Assembly (NCBI RefSeq): GCF_023824315.1
Contig: NZ_CP098732.1
Span: forward strand, 2,046,001-2,110,000
Direction: 5' to 3'
Length of the DNA: 64,000 nucleotides
DNA from: Acinetobacter tibetensis
Lineage (GTDB): Bacteria > Pseudomonadota > Gammaproteobacteria > Pseudomonadales > Moraxellaceae
The translations under genes were made by a program, and so were the position numbers. Position 1 is the first letter of the stretch. The number at the start of each line of letters is the position of its first letter. The notes beneath the pieces were generated by a model that saw only the letters and a list, made by a program, of their open reading frames with translations, made no database searches and was not told the origin of the DNA. Shown here one piece after another: positions 38,643-48,078 of the stretch.

Positions 38643-38825
38643 ATGGATATGCCAGTAGATAAAGCCTGTAAAGAGATCTATGAAGGTATTTTGTCTTCTT
38701 AATTTATGATTATTCTAGGTGCGCAAGCACATATTCTTGCAAAACTTTCATGTGTTTTACCTGATGTATATCGCGGTCAAAATGATAAGACGTTAGATAA
38801 AATTATCGAAAGATTCGCATCTTAA
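38643..38825 (+). pseudogene. Short-chain dehydrogenase/reductase remnant
   Basis: One frame with an internal TAA reads MDMPVDKACKEIYEGILSS, stop, then FMIILGAQAHILAKLSCVLP and DVYRGQNDKTLDKIIERFAS. This resembles the C-terminal end of SDR oxidoreductases (pattern: ...A-x-x-I-x-x-G-I...I-x-P-G...). The first 200 or so residues with the NAD-binding motif are missing. It is best read as the tail left after a deletion, with a nonsense codon added. The family assignment is by eye and moderate. Confidence 0.5.
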
Positions 38826-38870
38826 TTGAACTTAGAAGGTTTAGTCTCTAACTCAACCTTCTCTTCTAAA

Positions 38871-38905
38871 CTAAAAAACCGGACTTTATATGTTCGGTTT
38901 TTTAG
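38871..38905. terminator. Bidirectional intrinsic terminator
   Basis: CTAAAAAACCG (38871-38881) pairs perfectly with CGGTTTTTTAG (38895-38905). It serves the minus-strand marC gene and the plus-strand acyl-CoA ligase side. Confidence 0.93.
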
Positions 38906-38921
38906 TTGATTCACCTTGAGA

Positions 38922-39536
38922 TTACATTTCAGCCATCACACCAATAACGCCGTTAATAATCATATCCACCGCAATGGTTCCAATCAGTAATGCTGACAAC
39001 CGCCCAACAATATCGACATAACGGTCTATATATTTGGCATGCTTATAGCGCAAATGATCATGGGCAAATTTCATTAAGATCATCAACACACAGGTCAGCG
39101 TTAAAGTTAAGAAAATAATCATGGCTGCGCCTCCAATTGGCAGCGACATGCCCGTCACCACAGCAGCACTAATGGTTCCTGGCCCAATCATAAAAGGCAT
39201 GGCAATGGTTCCTGCCAAATGCTCAGGTGCACCACGCATTTCACCAATGGTATCCGCTCCCTGAAACACGTAGCGATAGCCAATCACCAAGAAGATCAGA
39301 CCACCAAAAATTTGAAAGGCTTCAAAGCGCACATTTAAATATTTACTAAAAATAGCTTCTCCACCCCATGCAAACAGCATAAATACTACAAAGGCAATCA
39401 GACACCCCTGAATCAAAGCCTTATTAAACACTTTCGCTTCGGAGTTCCGAATCATGCCAATCATGTAAATACTCATTAAAAATGGATTCAGCAATGAGAA
39501 AAACAAAGCAAATGCATGTAAATATGAGGTCAACAT
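38922..39536 (-). CDS. MarC-family integral membrane protein
   Basis: 204 residues with about six membrane helices. Family features: LFFSLLNPFLMSIYMIG near the N-terminus, FQIFGGLIFLVIGYRYVFQG (about residues 74-93), and MPFMIGPGTISAAVVTGMSL (about 113-132), the conserved P-x-x-x-G-P-G-x-I motif of MarC/YhgN proteins. The C-terminal helix contains RLSALLIGTIAVDMIINGV. The role of the family is not established. It lies alone between a bidirectional terminator and a long non-coding stretch. Confidence 0.88.
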   Translation of the reverse strand: MLTSYLHAFALFFSLLNPFLMSIYMIGMIRNSEAKVFNKALIQGCLIAFVVFMLFAWGGEAIFSKYLNVRFEAFQIFGGLIFLVIGYRYVFQGADTIGEMRGAPEHLAGTIAMPFMIGPGTISAAVVTGMSLPIGGAAMIIFLTLTLTCVLMILMKFAHDHLRYKHAKYIDRYVDIVGRLSALLIGTIAVDMIINGVIGVMAEM

Positions 39537-40529
39537 GGTTTCTCCTAATTACTCTTGAGGGTCTGGAAATAAAGGACAATCTCCCAGACTGATTCGATTG
39601 ATCTGTAAGAAGGTCATGGGGACAGAACAATCCAGCACAAAATTAATCTTTTGGTATAGCCAACAAAGACGTTGCACAAATAAATTTCAAAACGGTCATA
39701 GAACCGCTTACCCAGTTGCCGCACTCACAATATGTTGGGACGGATACCATCCATTCTGTCATTGTAAAATGACTAAAGCTGCAATGTCTGTGTTAGATCG
39801 GCAAGGACACATAGATGAGAAGTTAAGCTTACGAAGGGTCATTGCTGCGATTATGCCGTTCATTATCACAGGTAACATTAATGCCACCTCCAATGATGAC
39901 TGAAAAAATTGCGGCTCAAATTCGTAGTTGGCAGGCTTTAGTACGATCCATTGCACCCGATTCCCAAGCACTTGGAACTGCATCGTCTAATTCACTGAAT
40001 ATCAACCAAACCTCATTATTGAGAACCATTAATGTGGTCTTATTATTCCCTTATATTTATTAGGTATTATAATTAGATATATTTTGAATATGTTTTCATT
40101 ATTTCACTTGTTCACTACTTCTGCATTATCTTATGACGGGTATTATGCTGTACTGATAGTAAAAAATCGGGGTAAATCAACAAAAAAACTCTAGTCTATT
40201 GATTTATAGAAGAAATAAATTTTACCTAAATCACTGAAATTCATAAAAAATAAATCAACCATCACTCAAATTTATACATATTATATCGACATTTATAATA
40301 AAAATTACTGAGTCAATACTTATTTCGTCTAAAATGGCAACCGATTGGAAATGTGTGGTTGAACTAAAAGGTACATTTTTTCTTAGTTATAAGGATTCAT
40401 GTATTTCACTCCCTCTCTTCTGAACTTTTAGTTTGCCACCATTTCCGTCAACCTCTTTTTTATTTTTTCGTTTTTACTCTCTATTCGCTCTAAAGCGATG
40501 CCAACACCTGCTCCCAAGGTCTAAATCGC
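39537..40529. other. Nearly 1 kb without an intact gene; decayed coding sequence plus mqo leader
   Basis: Between about 39640 and 40060 several short frames look protein-like but are broken. One plus-strand frame reads IANKDVAQINFKTVIEPLTQ then LPHSQYVGTDTIHSVIVK before a stop; another reads KAAMSVLDRQGHIDEKLSLR and a third EKIAAQIRSWQALVRSIAPD. I cannot name the parent gene. From 40064 to 40529 the sequence is A+T-rich and should contain the mqo promoter and leader. I found no RNA gene or terminator I would defend. Confidence 0.45.
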
Positions 40530-42164
40530 ATGAAAACTTTTTTAAAATACCTCGCGGTATTTGTCGTACTACTTTTGCTTGCAGTATTGATTTTTTTATT
40601 CCGACCAACTGTGTCTAAAAAAATTCAAACCTCAAATAATGAACCTGTGGTTGATGCTGTTTTGGTTGGTGGCGGAATTATGAGCACCACCTTAGGTACT
40701 TATCTGACCGAACTTGAACCAAACTGGCAAATTCGCATGTACGAACGACTTGATCAAGTTGCCCAAGAAAGCTCGAATGGCTTTAATAATGCGGGGACTG
40801 GTCACTCTGGCTTTATGGAAATGAACTATACGTCAGAAAAAGACGGCAAGATGGACATTACCAAAGCTGTAAAAGTTGCTGAACAGTTTGAAGTCGCAAA
40901 ACAATTCTGGTCATATCAAGTCAAGCAAGGTGTTTTAGGCAAACCAACTAGCTTTATTAATCCTGTTCCTCATATTGCATTTGTATGGGGTGACAACGTC
41001 AATTTCCTAGAAAAACGTTATGCTGCTATGGTTAAAAACCCAATGTTCTACGGCATGAAGTTCTCTGAGAACCCTGCCGAAATTAAACAATGGGCACCTT
41101 TGGTGATGAATGGTCGTGATGCAACACAAAAAGTAGCTGCAACACGCATGGATGTGGGTTCGGATGTGAACTATGGTTCAATCACCACACAATTGGTCGA
41201 TCACCTTAAAAAGCAACCTAACTTCCAACTACAAACATCTACTGAAGTGACTGGCATTAGCCAAAATGATGACAAAACTTGGACTGTATCTTTCAAGAAT
41301 TTGAAAACAGGTGCAACCAATCATGTCAAAACTCGTTTTGTGTTTATTGGCGCAGGTGGTGCAGCAGTTAAACTCTTGCAAATGACAGGGCTTCCTGAAG
41401 CAAAACAATACGCTGGCTTCCCTGTAGGTGGCGTGTTCTTAATGACAGACAATCCTAAAGTCACCGCAGGTCATACCGCCAAGGTCTATGGTCGTGCCGA
41501 ATTAGGTGCTCCACCGATGTCTGTTCCACATATTGATACCCGTTATATTGATGGTAAAAAATATGTGCTCTTTGGGCCATTTGCGACCTATTCGAATAAA
41601 TTCTTAAAGCAAGGTTCTCAGCTTGATTTATTAAAATCGACCACGAAAAACAATGTATTACCAATGACTGCTGTAGGCATGGAAAACCTTGATTTGGTCA
41701 AATACTTAGTCAGTCAGGTCATGATGTCTGATGAAGATCGTTTTAATGAGTTGAAAAAATACTATCCTGATGCAAAACCAGAAGACTGGCATTTGAATCA
41801 AGGTGGTCAACGTGTTCAAATCATTAAGAAAGAATCAGGGAAACCTGCAAGTCTGCAATTTGGTACAGAAATTTTTGCGTCGAAAGATGGTGCTGTAACC
41901 GCATTGCTGGGTGCCTCACCAGGTGCATCAACTTCACCTTATATTATGTTGAGTTTGCTTGAAAAAGCGTTCCCACAACAAGTGCAAGGCGAATGGAACC
42001 CGAAATTACATGAGATTGTAAAATCGTACCAACAAGAACTCAGTACCAATCCTGTCCTTCTTGACCAAGTTCGCCAGTACACCAGCACGACCCTAGGTTT
42101 GAAATACACACCTATGGCAAAAGCTGCGAATGACGAAACCGCTGCTGTAGCAAAAGCACAATAA
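40530..42164 (+). CDS. mqo: Malate:quinone oxidoreductase
   Basis: 544 residues. FAD-dependent enzyme that oxidises malate to oxaloacetate and passes electrons to quinone at the inner membrane, bypassing NAD-malate dehydrogenase in the TCA cycle. An N-terminal hydrophobic helix ([20 protein letters not shown], about residues 6-25) probably anchors or targets it. The FAD motif [19 protein letters not shown] is near residue 41-59. [20 protein letters not shown] and the C-terminal [20 protein letters not shown] are Mqo signatures. It has its own terminator at 42178-42208. Confidence 0.95.
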   Translation: MKTFLKYLAVFVVLLLLAVLIFLFRPTVSKKIQTSNNEPVVDAVLVGGGIMSTTLGTYLTELEPNWQIRMYERLDQVAQESSNGFNNAGTGHSGFMEMNYTSEKDGKMDITKAVKVAEQFEVAKQFWSYQVKQGVLGKPTSFINPVPHIAFVWGDNVNFLEKRYAAMVKNPMFYGMKFSENPAEIKQWAPLVMNGRDATQKVAATRMDVGSDVNYGSITTQLVDHLKKQPNFQLQTSTEVTGISQNDDKTWTVSFKNLKTGATNHVKTRFVFIGAGGAAVKLLQMTGLPEAKQYAGFPVGGVFLMTDNPKVTAGHTAKVYGRAELGAPPMSVPHIDTRYIDGKKYVLFGPFATYSNKFLKQGSQLDLLKSTTKNNVLPMTAVGMENLDLVKYLVSQVMMSDEDRFNELKKYYPDAKPEDWHLNQGGQRVQIIKKESGKPASLQFGTEIFASKDGAVTALLGASPGASTSPYIMLSLLEKAFPQQVQGEWNPKLHEIVKSYQQELSTNPVLLDQVRQYTSTTLGLKYTPMAKAANDETAAVAKAQ

Positions 42165-42177
42165 GCCTTTCTAAAAT

Positions 42178-42208
42178 ACAAAAGGATGGACTTCGGTTCA
42201 TCCTTTTG
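42178..42208 (+). terminator. Terminator-like hairpin after mqo
   Basis: AAAAGGATG-GACTTCGGTT-CATCCTTTT; the T-run is short (TTTTGG), so read-through into the MFS gene 28 bp later is possible. Confidence 0.8.
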
Positions 42209-42235
42209 GCCTTATCATCATTACAAATTTGATTT

Positions 42236-43510
42236 ATGCCTTTTTTACGCTCCGATGCATTTGCTGCATTTCGTTCGCGCGATTTTTCCTTGCTCAGTAT
42301 CAATCAATTCTGTCTGGTTCTTGCCATTGTCATGCAAGAAATTGCCATCAGTTATGCACTCTATCAAATTACACAAGACCCTCTAAGTTTAGGTTTAATC
42401 GCTGTTGTAGAACTAATTCCATTTATTGGTTTTTCTTTTATTGGTGGTCATTGGGCAGACCGCTATAACCGTCAGAAAATTTTACAATCCAGTTTTTGTT
42501 GGAGTTGTACGATCCCACTACTGTTTAGTGTTCTTTTTAATGGTTATGAAAAGCAACAAATTACGCAAGATTTTCTTTTGTGGAGCATCTATTTGTTAAT
42601 TTTTTGCTTAGGGGTTATACGTGGAATTTACAGCCCCGCCTTTAATTCATTACGGCCTTTTTTAATTTCAACTGATGCACAGGCAAACGCTGCTACTTGG
42701 ACAAGCAGTATATGGCAGTTCGGGGCAATCATAGCACCACTGTGTGCGGGACTTTTACTGAGTCAGTTTGGACTAAAGCTCACACTTATGGTCGTGTTTG
42801 TCTTTTGCTGTTTAGGAAGTGTAAGCCTTTTACAACTGTCAAAACGTACCTTCCCAACGACATTTGAAACAAAAATTCATCGTAGTTTAAAAGAAGCATT
42901 TCACTTTATGCTGCAACAACGCGTGTTATTTTGGAGTATATTGCTTGATCTCATTACGGCATTATTTTGCAGCATTGTTGTGTTACTGCCAATTATTACT
43001 CAAGACATCCTACAGCTTGGTGCTGAGGGTTTAAGCTTATTAAGAGCGGCACCTGCTCTAGGCATCTGCATCATGATGTTCGTCCTGCTGCATTTTTCTC
43101 CCACACAAAATGCTTTACGCAATATGTTGCTCATCTGTACAGGGATAGCAATGTTGACACTGTTATTTGCTCTCTCAAAATTACTCTGGCTTTCCTTCAT
43201 TTTATTGGTGCTGATTGGTGCTTTAGACAGTATTGGTATGGTTATACGCCAACATTTATTACAATTGCTTCCACCGAAACAACTCTTTGGACGCGTTGCC
43301 GCCCTAAATGGCATATTGGTGACCTCTGGAAATCAATTGGGAGCATTACAAAGTAGCCTTACAACTCGATATTTATCGGTTACTCCTACCCTATTTATTG
43401 GTGGAAGTATTTGTTTAAGCTTCTGTTTAATCAGCTTCTTTTTCACCAGACATTTACTAAAAACACCATTAAGTCATGAGAAACATACAATACTTACAAC
43501 AGAAAAATAG
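42236..43510 (+). CDS. MFS transporter, EntS-like exporter family
   Basis: 424 residues, about 12 helices. N-terminal FRSRDFSLLSINQFCLVLAI and the loop 2-3 motif GGHWADRYNRQKIL (about residues 70-83) are typical of the MFS group containing the enterobactin exporter EntS and related drug or siderophore exporters. The AATWTSSIWQFGAIIAPLCA stretch near residue 146-165 also fits. No siderophore genes are nearby, so the substrate is unknown. It follows mqo closely on the same strand, with only a weak terminator between. Confidence 0.82.
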   Translation: MPFLRSDAFAAFRSRDFSLLSINQFCLVLAIVMQEIAISYALYQITQDPLSLGLIAVVELIPFIGFSFIGGHWADRYNRQKILQSSFCWSCTIPLLFSVLFNGYEKQQITQDFLLWSIYLLIFCLGVIRGIYSPAFNSLRPFLISTDAQANAATWTSSIWQFGAIIAPLCAGLLLSQFGLKLTLMVVFVFCCLGSVSLLQLSKRTFPTTFETKIHRSLKEAFHFMLQQRVLFWSILLDLITALFCSIVVLLPIITQDILQLGAEGLSLLRAAPALGICIMMFVLLHFSPTQNALRNMLLICTGIAMLTLLFALSKLLWLSFILLVLIGALDSIGMVIRQHLLQLLPPKQLFGRVAALNGILVTSGNQLGALQSSLTTRYLSVTPTLFIGGSICLSFCLISFFFTRHLLKTPLSHEKHTILTTEK

Positions 43511-43575
43511 AAGCTTACAGAGAATATGCCTATGCTTATTTTATGCGTAATGAGTTAAGATAAGGATTGATTTTT

Positions 43576-44061
43576 ATGGCAAAAACAACCGAATTGACCC
43601 ATCGACTTTATACGCTCATTTACTTTTTAATCATCTTTCTTATATTGGCGTATTGCGTACTCAATGCAATTTATACGGTCATCATTGGCGGAACTACTTT
43701 TTATTTATTTGCCAGTTTTATTTTAACGCTTCAATGTATTTTTGCTTTACGCACTTCTCTCGACAGCCGTATCTATGCCAGTTTAGGGCTTGTACTACTG
43801 ATTATTGGGCTATTGTATACACATGGGCTGGACTTTCTGAACCATTTAAAAGCGATTGTGCTGATTCCTGCTTTAATTTTAACTGCCTTTGGACTAGATA
43901 ATTTATATAGAAATTCGAACAGACTTGCATGTCTTAAAATCGGACTGATCATCAGTTTACTGCTCGTAGCTTATAGCCAATATTATGATTTAGTAGAACT
44001 GCAAAATTATTATGACTCTTTACATAACGGTGAGACTTGGCAACAATTTGGTGCGTTATAA
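43576..44061 (+). CDS. Hypothetical four-helix membrane protein
   Basis: 161 residues from the ATG at 43576, preceded by TAAGGATTGATTTTT; a TTG nine bases upstream is in frame but less likely. Four hydrophobic segments are visible (LIYFLIIFLILAYCVLNAIY, FYLFASFILTLQCIFAL, IYASLGLVLLIIGLLYTHGL, LIISLLLVAYSQYYDL). There is no domain I recognise. The C-terminus is short and cytoplasmic or periplasmic (NYYDSLHNGETWQQFGAL). Confidence 0.7.
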   Translation: MAKTTELTHRLYTLIYFLIIFLILAYCVLNAIYTVIIGGTTFYLFASFILTLQCIFALRTSLDSRIYASLGLVLLIIGLLYTHGLDFLNHLKAIVLIPALILTAFGLDNLYRNSNRLACLKIGLIISLLLVAYSQYYDLVELQNYYDSLHNGETWQQFGAL

Positions 44062-44127
44062 CCCCAAAAAAGATTCACAATTTTAAGATTTTACTGCTGC
44101 TAATTCATATCACGCTTTATAGTCCCA

Positions 44128-44155
44128 ATAAAAAACCGCCTGAAAGGCGGTTTTT
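44128..44155. terminator. Bidirectional intrinsic terminator
   Basis: AAAAACCGCC-TGAA-AGGCGGTTTTT: perfect stem with A/T runs on both sides, between two convergent genes. Confidence 0.92.
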
Positions 44156-44156
44156 A

Positions 44157-44354
44157 CTAGTCTAACATTGCAGACCAGAGTGAATAGAATGCCTGAATAT
44201 CGGATTCAAGAAATTCATCATTTTCAGCATCATAAACAAAAGATTTTTCTTCTAATAAGTATTCGCCATCTTGTTCACTAAGATATTTTTTTAAGAAAGT
44301 TTTAAAGTTATTTGCTTGATCAGGGAAAACTTGTTCTCCTTCAAAAAAGATCAT
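44157..44354 (-). CDS. Small acidic hypothetical protein
   Basis: 65 residues, MIFFEGEQVFPDQANNFKTF ... FYSLWSAMLD, with many Asp and Glu. Its stop codon lies directly at a bidirectional terminator, and GAGGTTGTT precedes the ATG, so it is probably a real gene. No family is recognised. It has no membrane segment or signal peptide. Confidence 0.65.
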   Translation of the reverse strand: MIFFEGEQVFPDQANNFKTFLKKYLSEQDGEYLLEEKSFVYDAENDEFLESDIQAFYSLWSAMLD

Positions 44355-44639
44355 AACAACCTCGAACTGCCTAAATCAGCTCAAATTTTAACACATATGT
44401 TGATTTTTATCAACATATGATAATTTAAAGATAAATACATCACTGTTTTATAAAGAAAAACGAACTGAAAAATAAAGTTTATTAATTATAACTTTACCCT
44501 CAAAAATGTGTCTCATTTAAACTTAAACCATATTAATAAGATTAATGTATCATTATATTAATTTAATGTGATTTACTTTGCATTTATTTCATATGCTTCT
44601 AAAATAAAGAAAGGAATAAGAAAAAGAGGCTCAAAGCTC

Positions 44640-44930
44640 ATGAATTTCGATGTGTTCTTTTCTGACAAAGATCGCCATGAAGCGATAGATACTGCAAAGC
44701 AAATGGTATTTTTGCCAGAGAACTGTTATTTCCTAGAAAACCTAAGCCCAACAATAAACTTTTATCAAAATAATGATCATGAAATTTTTGCGAAAGTTGT
44801 TGTTTCATATCAAAATTGTGTAACCGAACTGGTCACCGATAAACCCTTTACCCTCAAATTTCACGATAATGGAGTGCATCAATTTTGGGAATATGTAGAT
44901 AATGGCCCTAAAGACAAGTGGCTGATGTGA
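44640..44930 (+). CDS. Hypothetical protein
   Basis: 96 residues from the ATG at 44640 (MNFDVFFSDKDRHEAIDTAK). The frame is open further back to 44568, but AAGAGGCTCAAAGCTC makes this the likely start. The protein is cytoplasmic by appearance, with no signal or membrane segment and an aromatic C-terminus (HQFWEYVDNGPKDKWLM). It is followed by a terminator. Not recognised; it marks the start of the accessory zone. Confidence 0.6.
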   Translation: MNFDVFFSDKDRHEAIDTAKQMVFLPENCYFLENLSPTINFYQNNDHEIFAKVVVSYQNCVTELVTDKPFTLKFHDNGVHQFWEYVDNGPKDKWLM

Positions 44931-45300
44931 TGCAATATTTTCAGTACCGAACCCCACAATCAGTGGAATGAAAAGGAAACGCTCATGTAGGGTTTCCTTT
45001 TTTAATGTCATTTCTGACGTTATTAAACACTGTACTGCCTGATGGTATTCTTCTGAAAGATGACACACCAACCCAAGCATATGATTTATATCAAACTCAC
45101 CATAAATACTGGGTGTAAGGCTTAAATCAACAACAGTATCTATCTTCCCTCATCTTGAGAAGAGACTATATAGCTAATACAGACTATTGAGATAATTATA
45201 GGATAAAACGGGATAACTTAGGATTTGGTGGGATAGCTTTTGCAATGATGTTGCAACAGATGAAACTACAAGGCGGGCATAAAATCCGCCTTTTTTTATT
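44931..45300. other. Intergenic region with two terminators
   Basis: A terminator at 44971-45003 (AAAAGGAAAC ... GGTTTCCTTTTTT) follows the hypothetical gene. A second at 45272-45298 (AGGCGG-GCATAAAAT-CCGCCTTTTTTT) precedes the phage remnant. Between them a 37-codon frame (45005-45118, MSFLTLLNTVLPDGILLKDD then TPTQAYDLYQTHHKYWV) has no ribosome site and may be a gene tail. A GGGATA-rich stretch near 45200-45240 is unexplained. Confidence 0.5.
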
Positions 45301-45576
45301 TTAGTTTGAAAACAAATCATCGTTTCTATCTTCATTGTTTTTAAGCTTTTCTTCAGTGCTTAAAATCATGCGGATTGATCTTAGCGTTAATACGTAAAGC
45401 TTAAGTTGATGTATAGGTAGGATCAAGAGCATCCACGACACGTAAATATGGTCTGCTAGACAGCAATATATTGTTAGAGTGATAGTGCTTACCGCAAATT
45501 TCACCCCATCCATTCCTTGATTAAAGCCTGCGGTATTGGCTAATAAGTTCAAGTTAAAATCTAAACTGCCAGCCAT
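45301..45576 (-). pseudogene. Truncated phage tape-measure protein start fused to unrelated sequence
   Basis: 91 codons. The first 30 or so residues, MAGSLDFNLNLLANTAGFNQ and GMDGVKFAVSTI, are the typical opening of a phage tail tape-measure protein, which normally runs to several hundred residues or more. The remainder (LTIYCCLADHIYVSWMLLIL ... NNEDRNDDLFSN) does not fit that family and looks like the end of another frame. CTGGAGTAATGTAA precedes the ATG, so the 5' end is original. I read it as the scar of a large prophage deletion. Confidence 0.6.
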
Positions 45577-45777
45577 TTACATTACTCCAGTTAATAAAAA
45601 ACCGCAGTTAGAAGGCGTTATCCTGAACACAGGTTTTCAAAAAGTTTTGCTACACCTAGGGCATCATGGCATAAATTTTATGCTAAGTTTAAATACTGTA
45701 AATTACCATTCCAACAAGAATGACTGTATCCATAAAAATGTTATTTAAATCAGTTAAAAATCGTAGGGAGTATAAAA

Positions 45778-46209
45778 ATGTCTACTTCTGGTAGTCTTGT
45801 TCTTGTTATTGGTGCATTGTTGAGTGCTTTTGCAGCGATTGCCCATCTAGTATGTATATTTATAGGAGCTCCAGCATATCGCTTTCTAGGTGCTGGTGAG
45901 CGTATGGCACGTGGGGCTGAGGCAGGAAAGCTTAAACCGACAATAATTACAGCCATGATTGCAATCATACTTTTGATTTGGTCAATTTACGCCCTTTCGG
46001 GAGCTGGAATTATTGAGTCCCTTCCCTTTACAAAATGGGTTCTGGTTGCAATATCTGCTGTGTTTTTAGGACGTGCGCTTGCATTTCCTATACTCAAACC
46101 AATTTTCCCTGAAAATACTATGACTTTTTGGTTGGTTTCCTCAGGAATCTGTTTATTTGTAGGTTCACTATATCTGTATGGTGTCATCCTACAGTGGTAT
46201 ATGTTATGA
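45778..46209 (+). CDS. Four-helix membrane protein of unknown function
   Basis: 143 residues with four hydrophobic segments: LVLVIGALLSAFAAIAHLVC, IITAMIAIILLIWSIYALSG, WVLVAISAVFLGRALAFPIL and FWLVSSGICLFVGSLYLYGV. The loop GAPAYRFLGAGERMARGAEA between helices 1 and 2 is distinctive. GTAGGGAGTATAAAA precedes the ATG. No family name comes to mind. It lies between the tape-measure remnant and the tRNA and has its own terminator. Confidence 0.72.
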   Translation: MSTSGSLVLVIGALLSAFAAIAHLVCIFIGAPAYRFLGAGERMARGAEAGKLKPTIITAMIAIILLIWSIYALSGAGIIESLPFTKWVLVAISAVFLGRALAFPILKPIFPENTMTFWLVSSGICLFVGSLYLYGVILQWYML

Positions 46210-46223
46210 AAATATGAACCAAG

Positions 46224-46252
46224 TAAAAAACCTCCTTATAGGGGGTTTTATT
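46224..46252 (+). terminator. Intrinsic terminator
   Basis: AAAAACCTCC-TTATA-GGGGGTTTTATT: stem with a mostly T tail after the membrane protein gene. Confidence 0.8.
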
Positions 46253-46369
46253 ATTTAAGCAGCTTGGTCTCAAATACTTTTATATTTATAGGAATTATTT
46301 CAAGTGCTTACATGAATTCTAAAAATAAAAAACCACTCACAATTAGTACATGTAAGTGGCTATCTTATT

Positions 46370-46446
<77 letters not shown>

Positions 46447-46606
46447 TATACTATTGCAAAACTATTATATTCAACAGTTTGGCTGTGCAGCAATACTATC
46501 TAACATTTCCTTATTGAGCAAGTATTTTTTGCTTGTAGACGCATAGTAGACGCTAGAAAATATTGTGCTATATTGCTAAATATTGCAATTGATAGCGATT
46601 CTAGCG

Positions 46607-47848
46607 ATGTCATCTCAAAGAGTAAAGCTAACAAAGACATTTATTGATCAACTCGAAATGACGCCTGCTATCTATAGAGACAGTGACTTGATCGGCTTTG
46701 CTATTCGGGTCAATACTACTTGTAAAACCTATATCGTTGAGAAAAAAGTCCTTGGCAAGACTGTGCGGTCTACAATTGGTCTACATGGAAACTTAACCCT
46801 CTCCCAAGCACGCGATATTGCCAGTGACAAACTTGCACAGATGTCTCAAGGCATCAATCCAAATGACGTTAAAAGAAACGCGATTGCTAAAGAAAAAGTA
46901 AAATCAGATTTATCTAAGACTAAGCCAACATTAAAACAGGCATTTGATCATTACCTATTCCATAAAAGCCTTAAGCCTAGAACAATTAAAGACTACACGC
47001 TGGTGGTTGATGACTACCTAAAAGATTGGAATAACATAACACTGGATAAAATTTCCAGATCAATGATTCAAGCCAAGCATTCTGAGTTGTCACAACGAAG
47101 TATGGCTCAAGCAAATATGGCGATGCGTGTTTTCCGAGCCATCTATAATTATTCGGTTGAGCATTATCTGGATGAAAATGGTAGATCTATTCTGGATACT
47201 CATAATCCAACCAAAACTCTCGATGCTAAAAAAGCATGGAATAAAATGAGCAGACGCAAAAGCTATATTAATGAGGAGCAACTACCTCACTGGATTAAAG
47301 CAGTATTTGAATATAAAGACCGTGGTCAACAGCGAGAAACCAATCGAGATTTTCTACTTACCTTGATTCTTACAGGATTTAGACGTGAAGAATGTGAATC
47401 TTTGCCTTGGACCCGTATTGACTTAAAGCATGGTCGAATTACCTCAATAGATTCACAGAATGGTGCGCCACACAGCCTGCCTATGGGTGACTTTCTATTT
47501 ACCCTCATGAAAAAACGTTATGCTCAAGCAACAAATGAGTGGGTATTCCCTTCTGCCAAATCTACTTCTGGTCATATTGTGAATATTTCCAAAGTACGCC
47601 AAAAAATCAATAAATCCTGTGGCATTGAGTTTAGCTTCCATGATCTGCGTAGAACCTTTGGCACTATTGCAGAAAACCTTGATTACGGGCAGTACACAAT
47701 TAAGTGCCTACTGAATCCAAAAGATGATGATCGAGACGTAACTGTAGGTGATCAGGTCCGCGAAAGGAAATTGAGAGAAGTAATGAATGCTATTGAAGAC
47801 ATTGTTTTAGGGGCTTATAAAACAAGCTTAGAAGAAGCTATTGATTAG
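46607..47848 (+). CDS. P4-type tyrosine integrase, probably inactive
   Basis: 413 residues from the ATG at 46607 (MSSQRVKLTKTFIDQLEMTP). The N-terminal DUF4102-like domain (about residues 1-90) and core-binding domain (about 105-205) are complete. In the catalytic domain, Arg is present in LTGFRREECESLPW (R259) and HDLRRTFGT gives H345 and R348. After that the normal LLNHK...DVTxGY pattern reads LLNPKDDDRDVTVGDQV: the second His position is Pro371 and the nucleophile Tyr position is Asp382. The protein has family length and no frameshift, yet lacks the attacking Tyr. It lies beside a tRNA gene, as such integrases do. Confidence 0.85.
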   Translation: MSSQRVKLTKTFIDQLEMTPAIYRDSDLIGFAIRVNTTCKTYIVEKKVLGKTVRSTIGLHGNLTLSQARDIASDKLAQMSQGINPNDVKRNAIAKEKVKSDLSKTKPTLKQAFDHYLFHKSLKPRTIKDYTLVVDDYLKDWNNITLDKISRSMIQAKHSELSQRSMAQANMAMRVFRAIYNYSVEHYLDENGRSILDTHNPTKTLDAKKAWNKMSRRKSYINEEQLPHWIKAVFEYKDRGQQRETNRDFLLTLILTGFRREECESLPWTRIDLKHGRITSIDSQNGAPHSLPMGDFLFTLMKKRYAQATNEWVFPSAKSTSGHIVNISKVRQKINKSCGIEFSFHDLRRTFGTIAENLDYGQYTIKCLLNPKDDDRDVTVGDQVRERKLREVMNAIEDIVLGAYKTSLEEAID

Positions 47849-48078
47849 AATTTGATACTTGATTTGATATTTCCAATATTTTTTCAAAGTCATCGTAACA
47901 AGATATCCAATTTTTCTTTTTTAAATAAAAACATATAAATCTGATTAAATTTTTTTACTTTTACTTTGTTACACAAAGCTGTCTGTAATGCTTTGTTCAG
48001 TCATATATTCCTCAGATAAACTAACCTACACCTACAATCTATCGCTCAACCAATTGATCTTCTTATCATCAAACTTTG

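Noticed and set aside
45536..45748. Plus-strand 70-codon ORF opposite the tape-measure remnant
   Set aside because: It overlaps the recognised phage start on the other strand and has no family or signal features.
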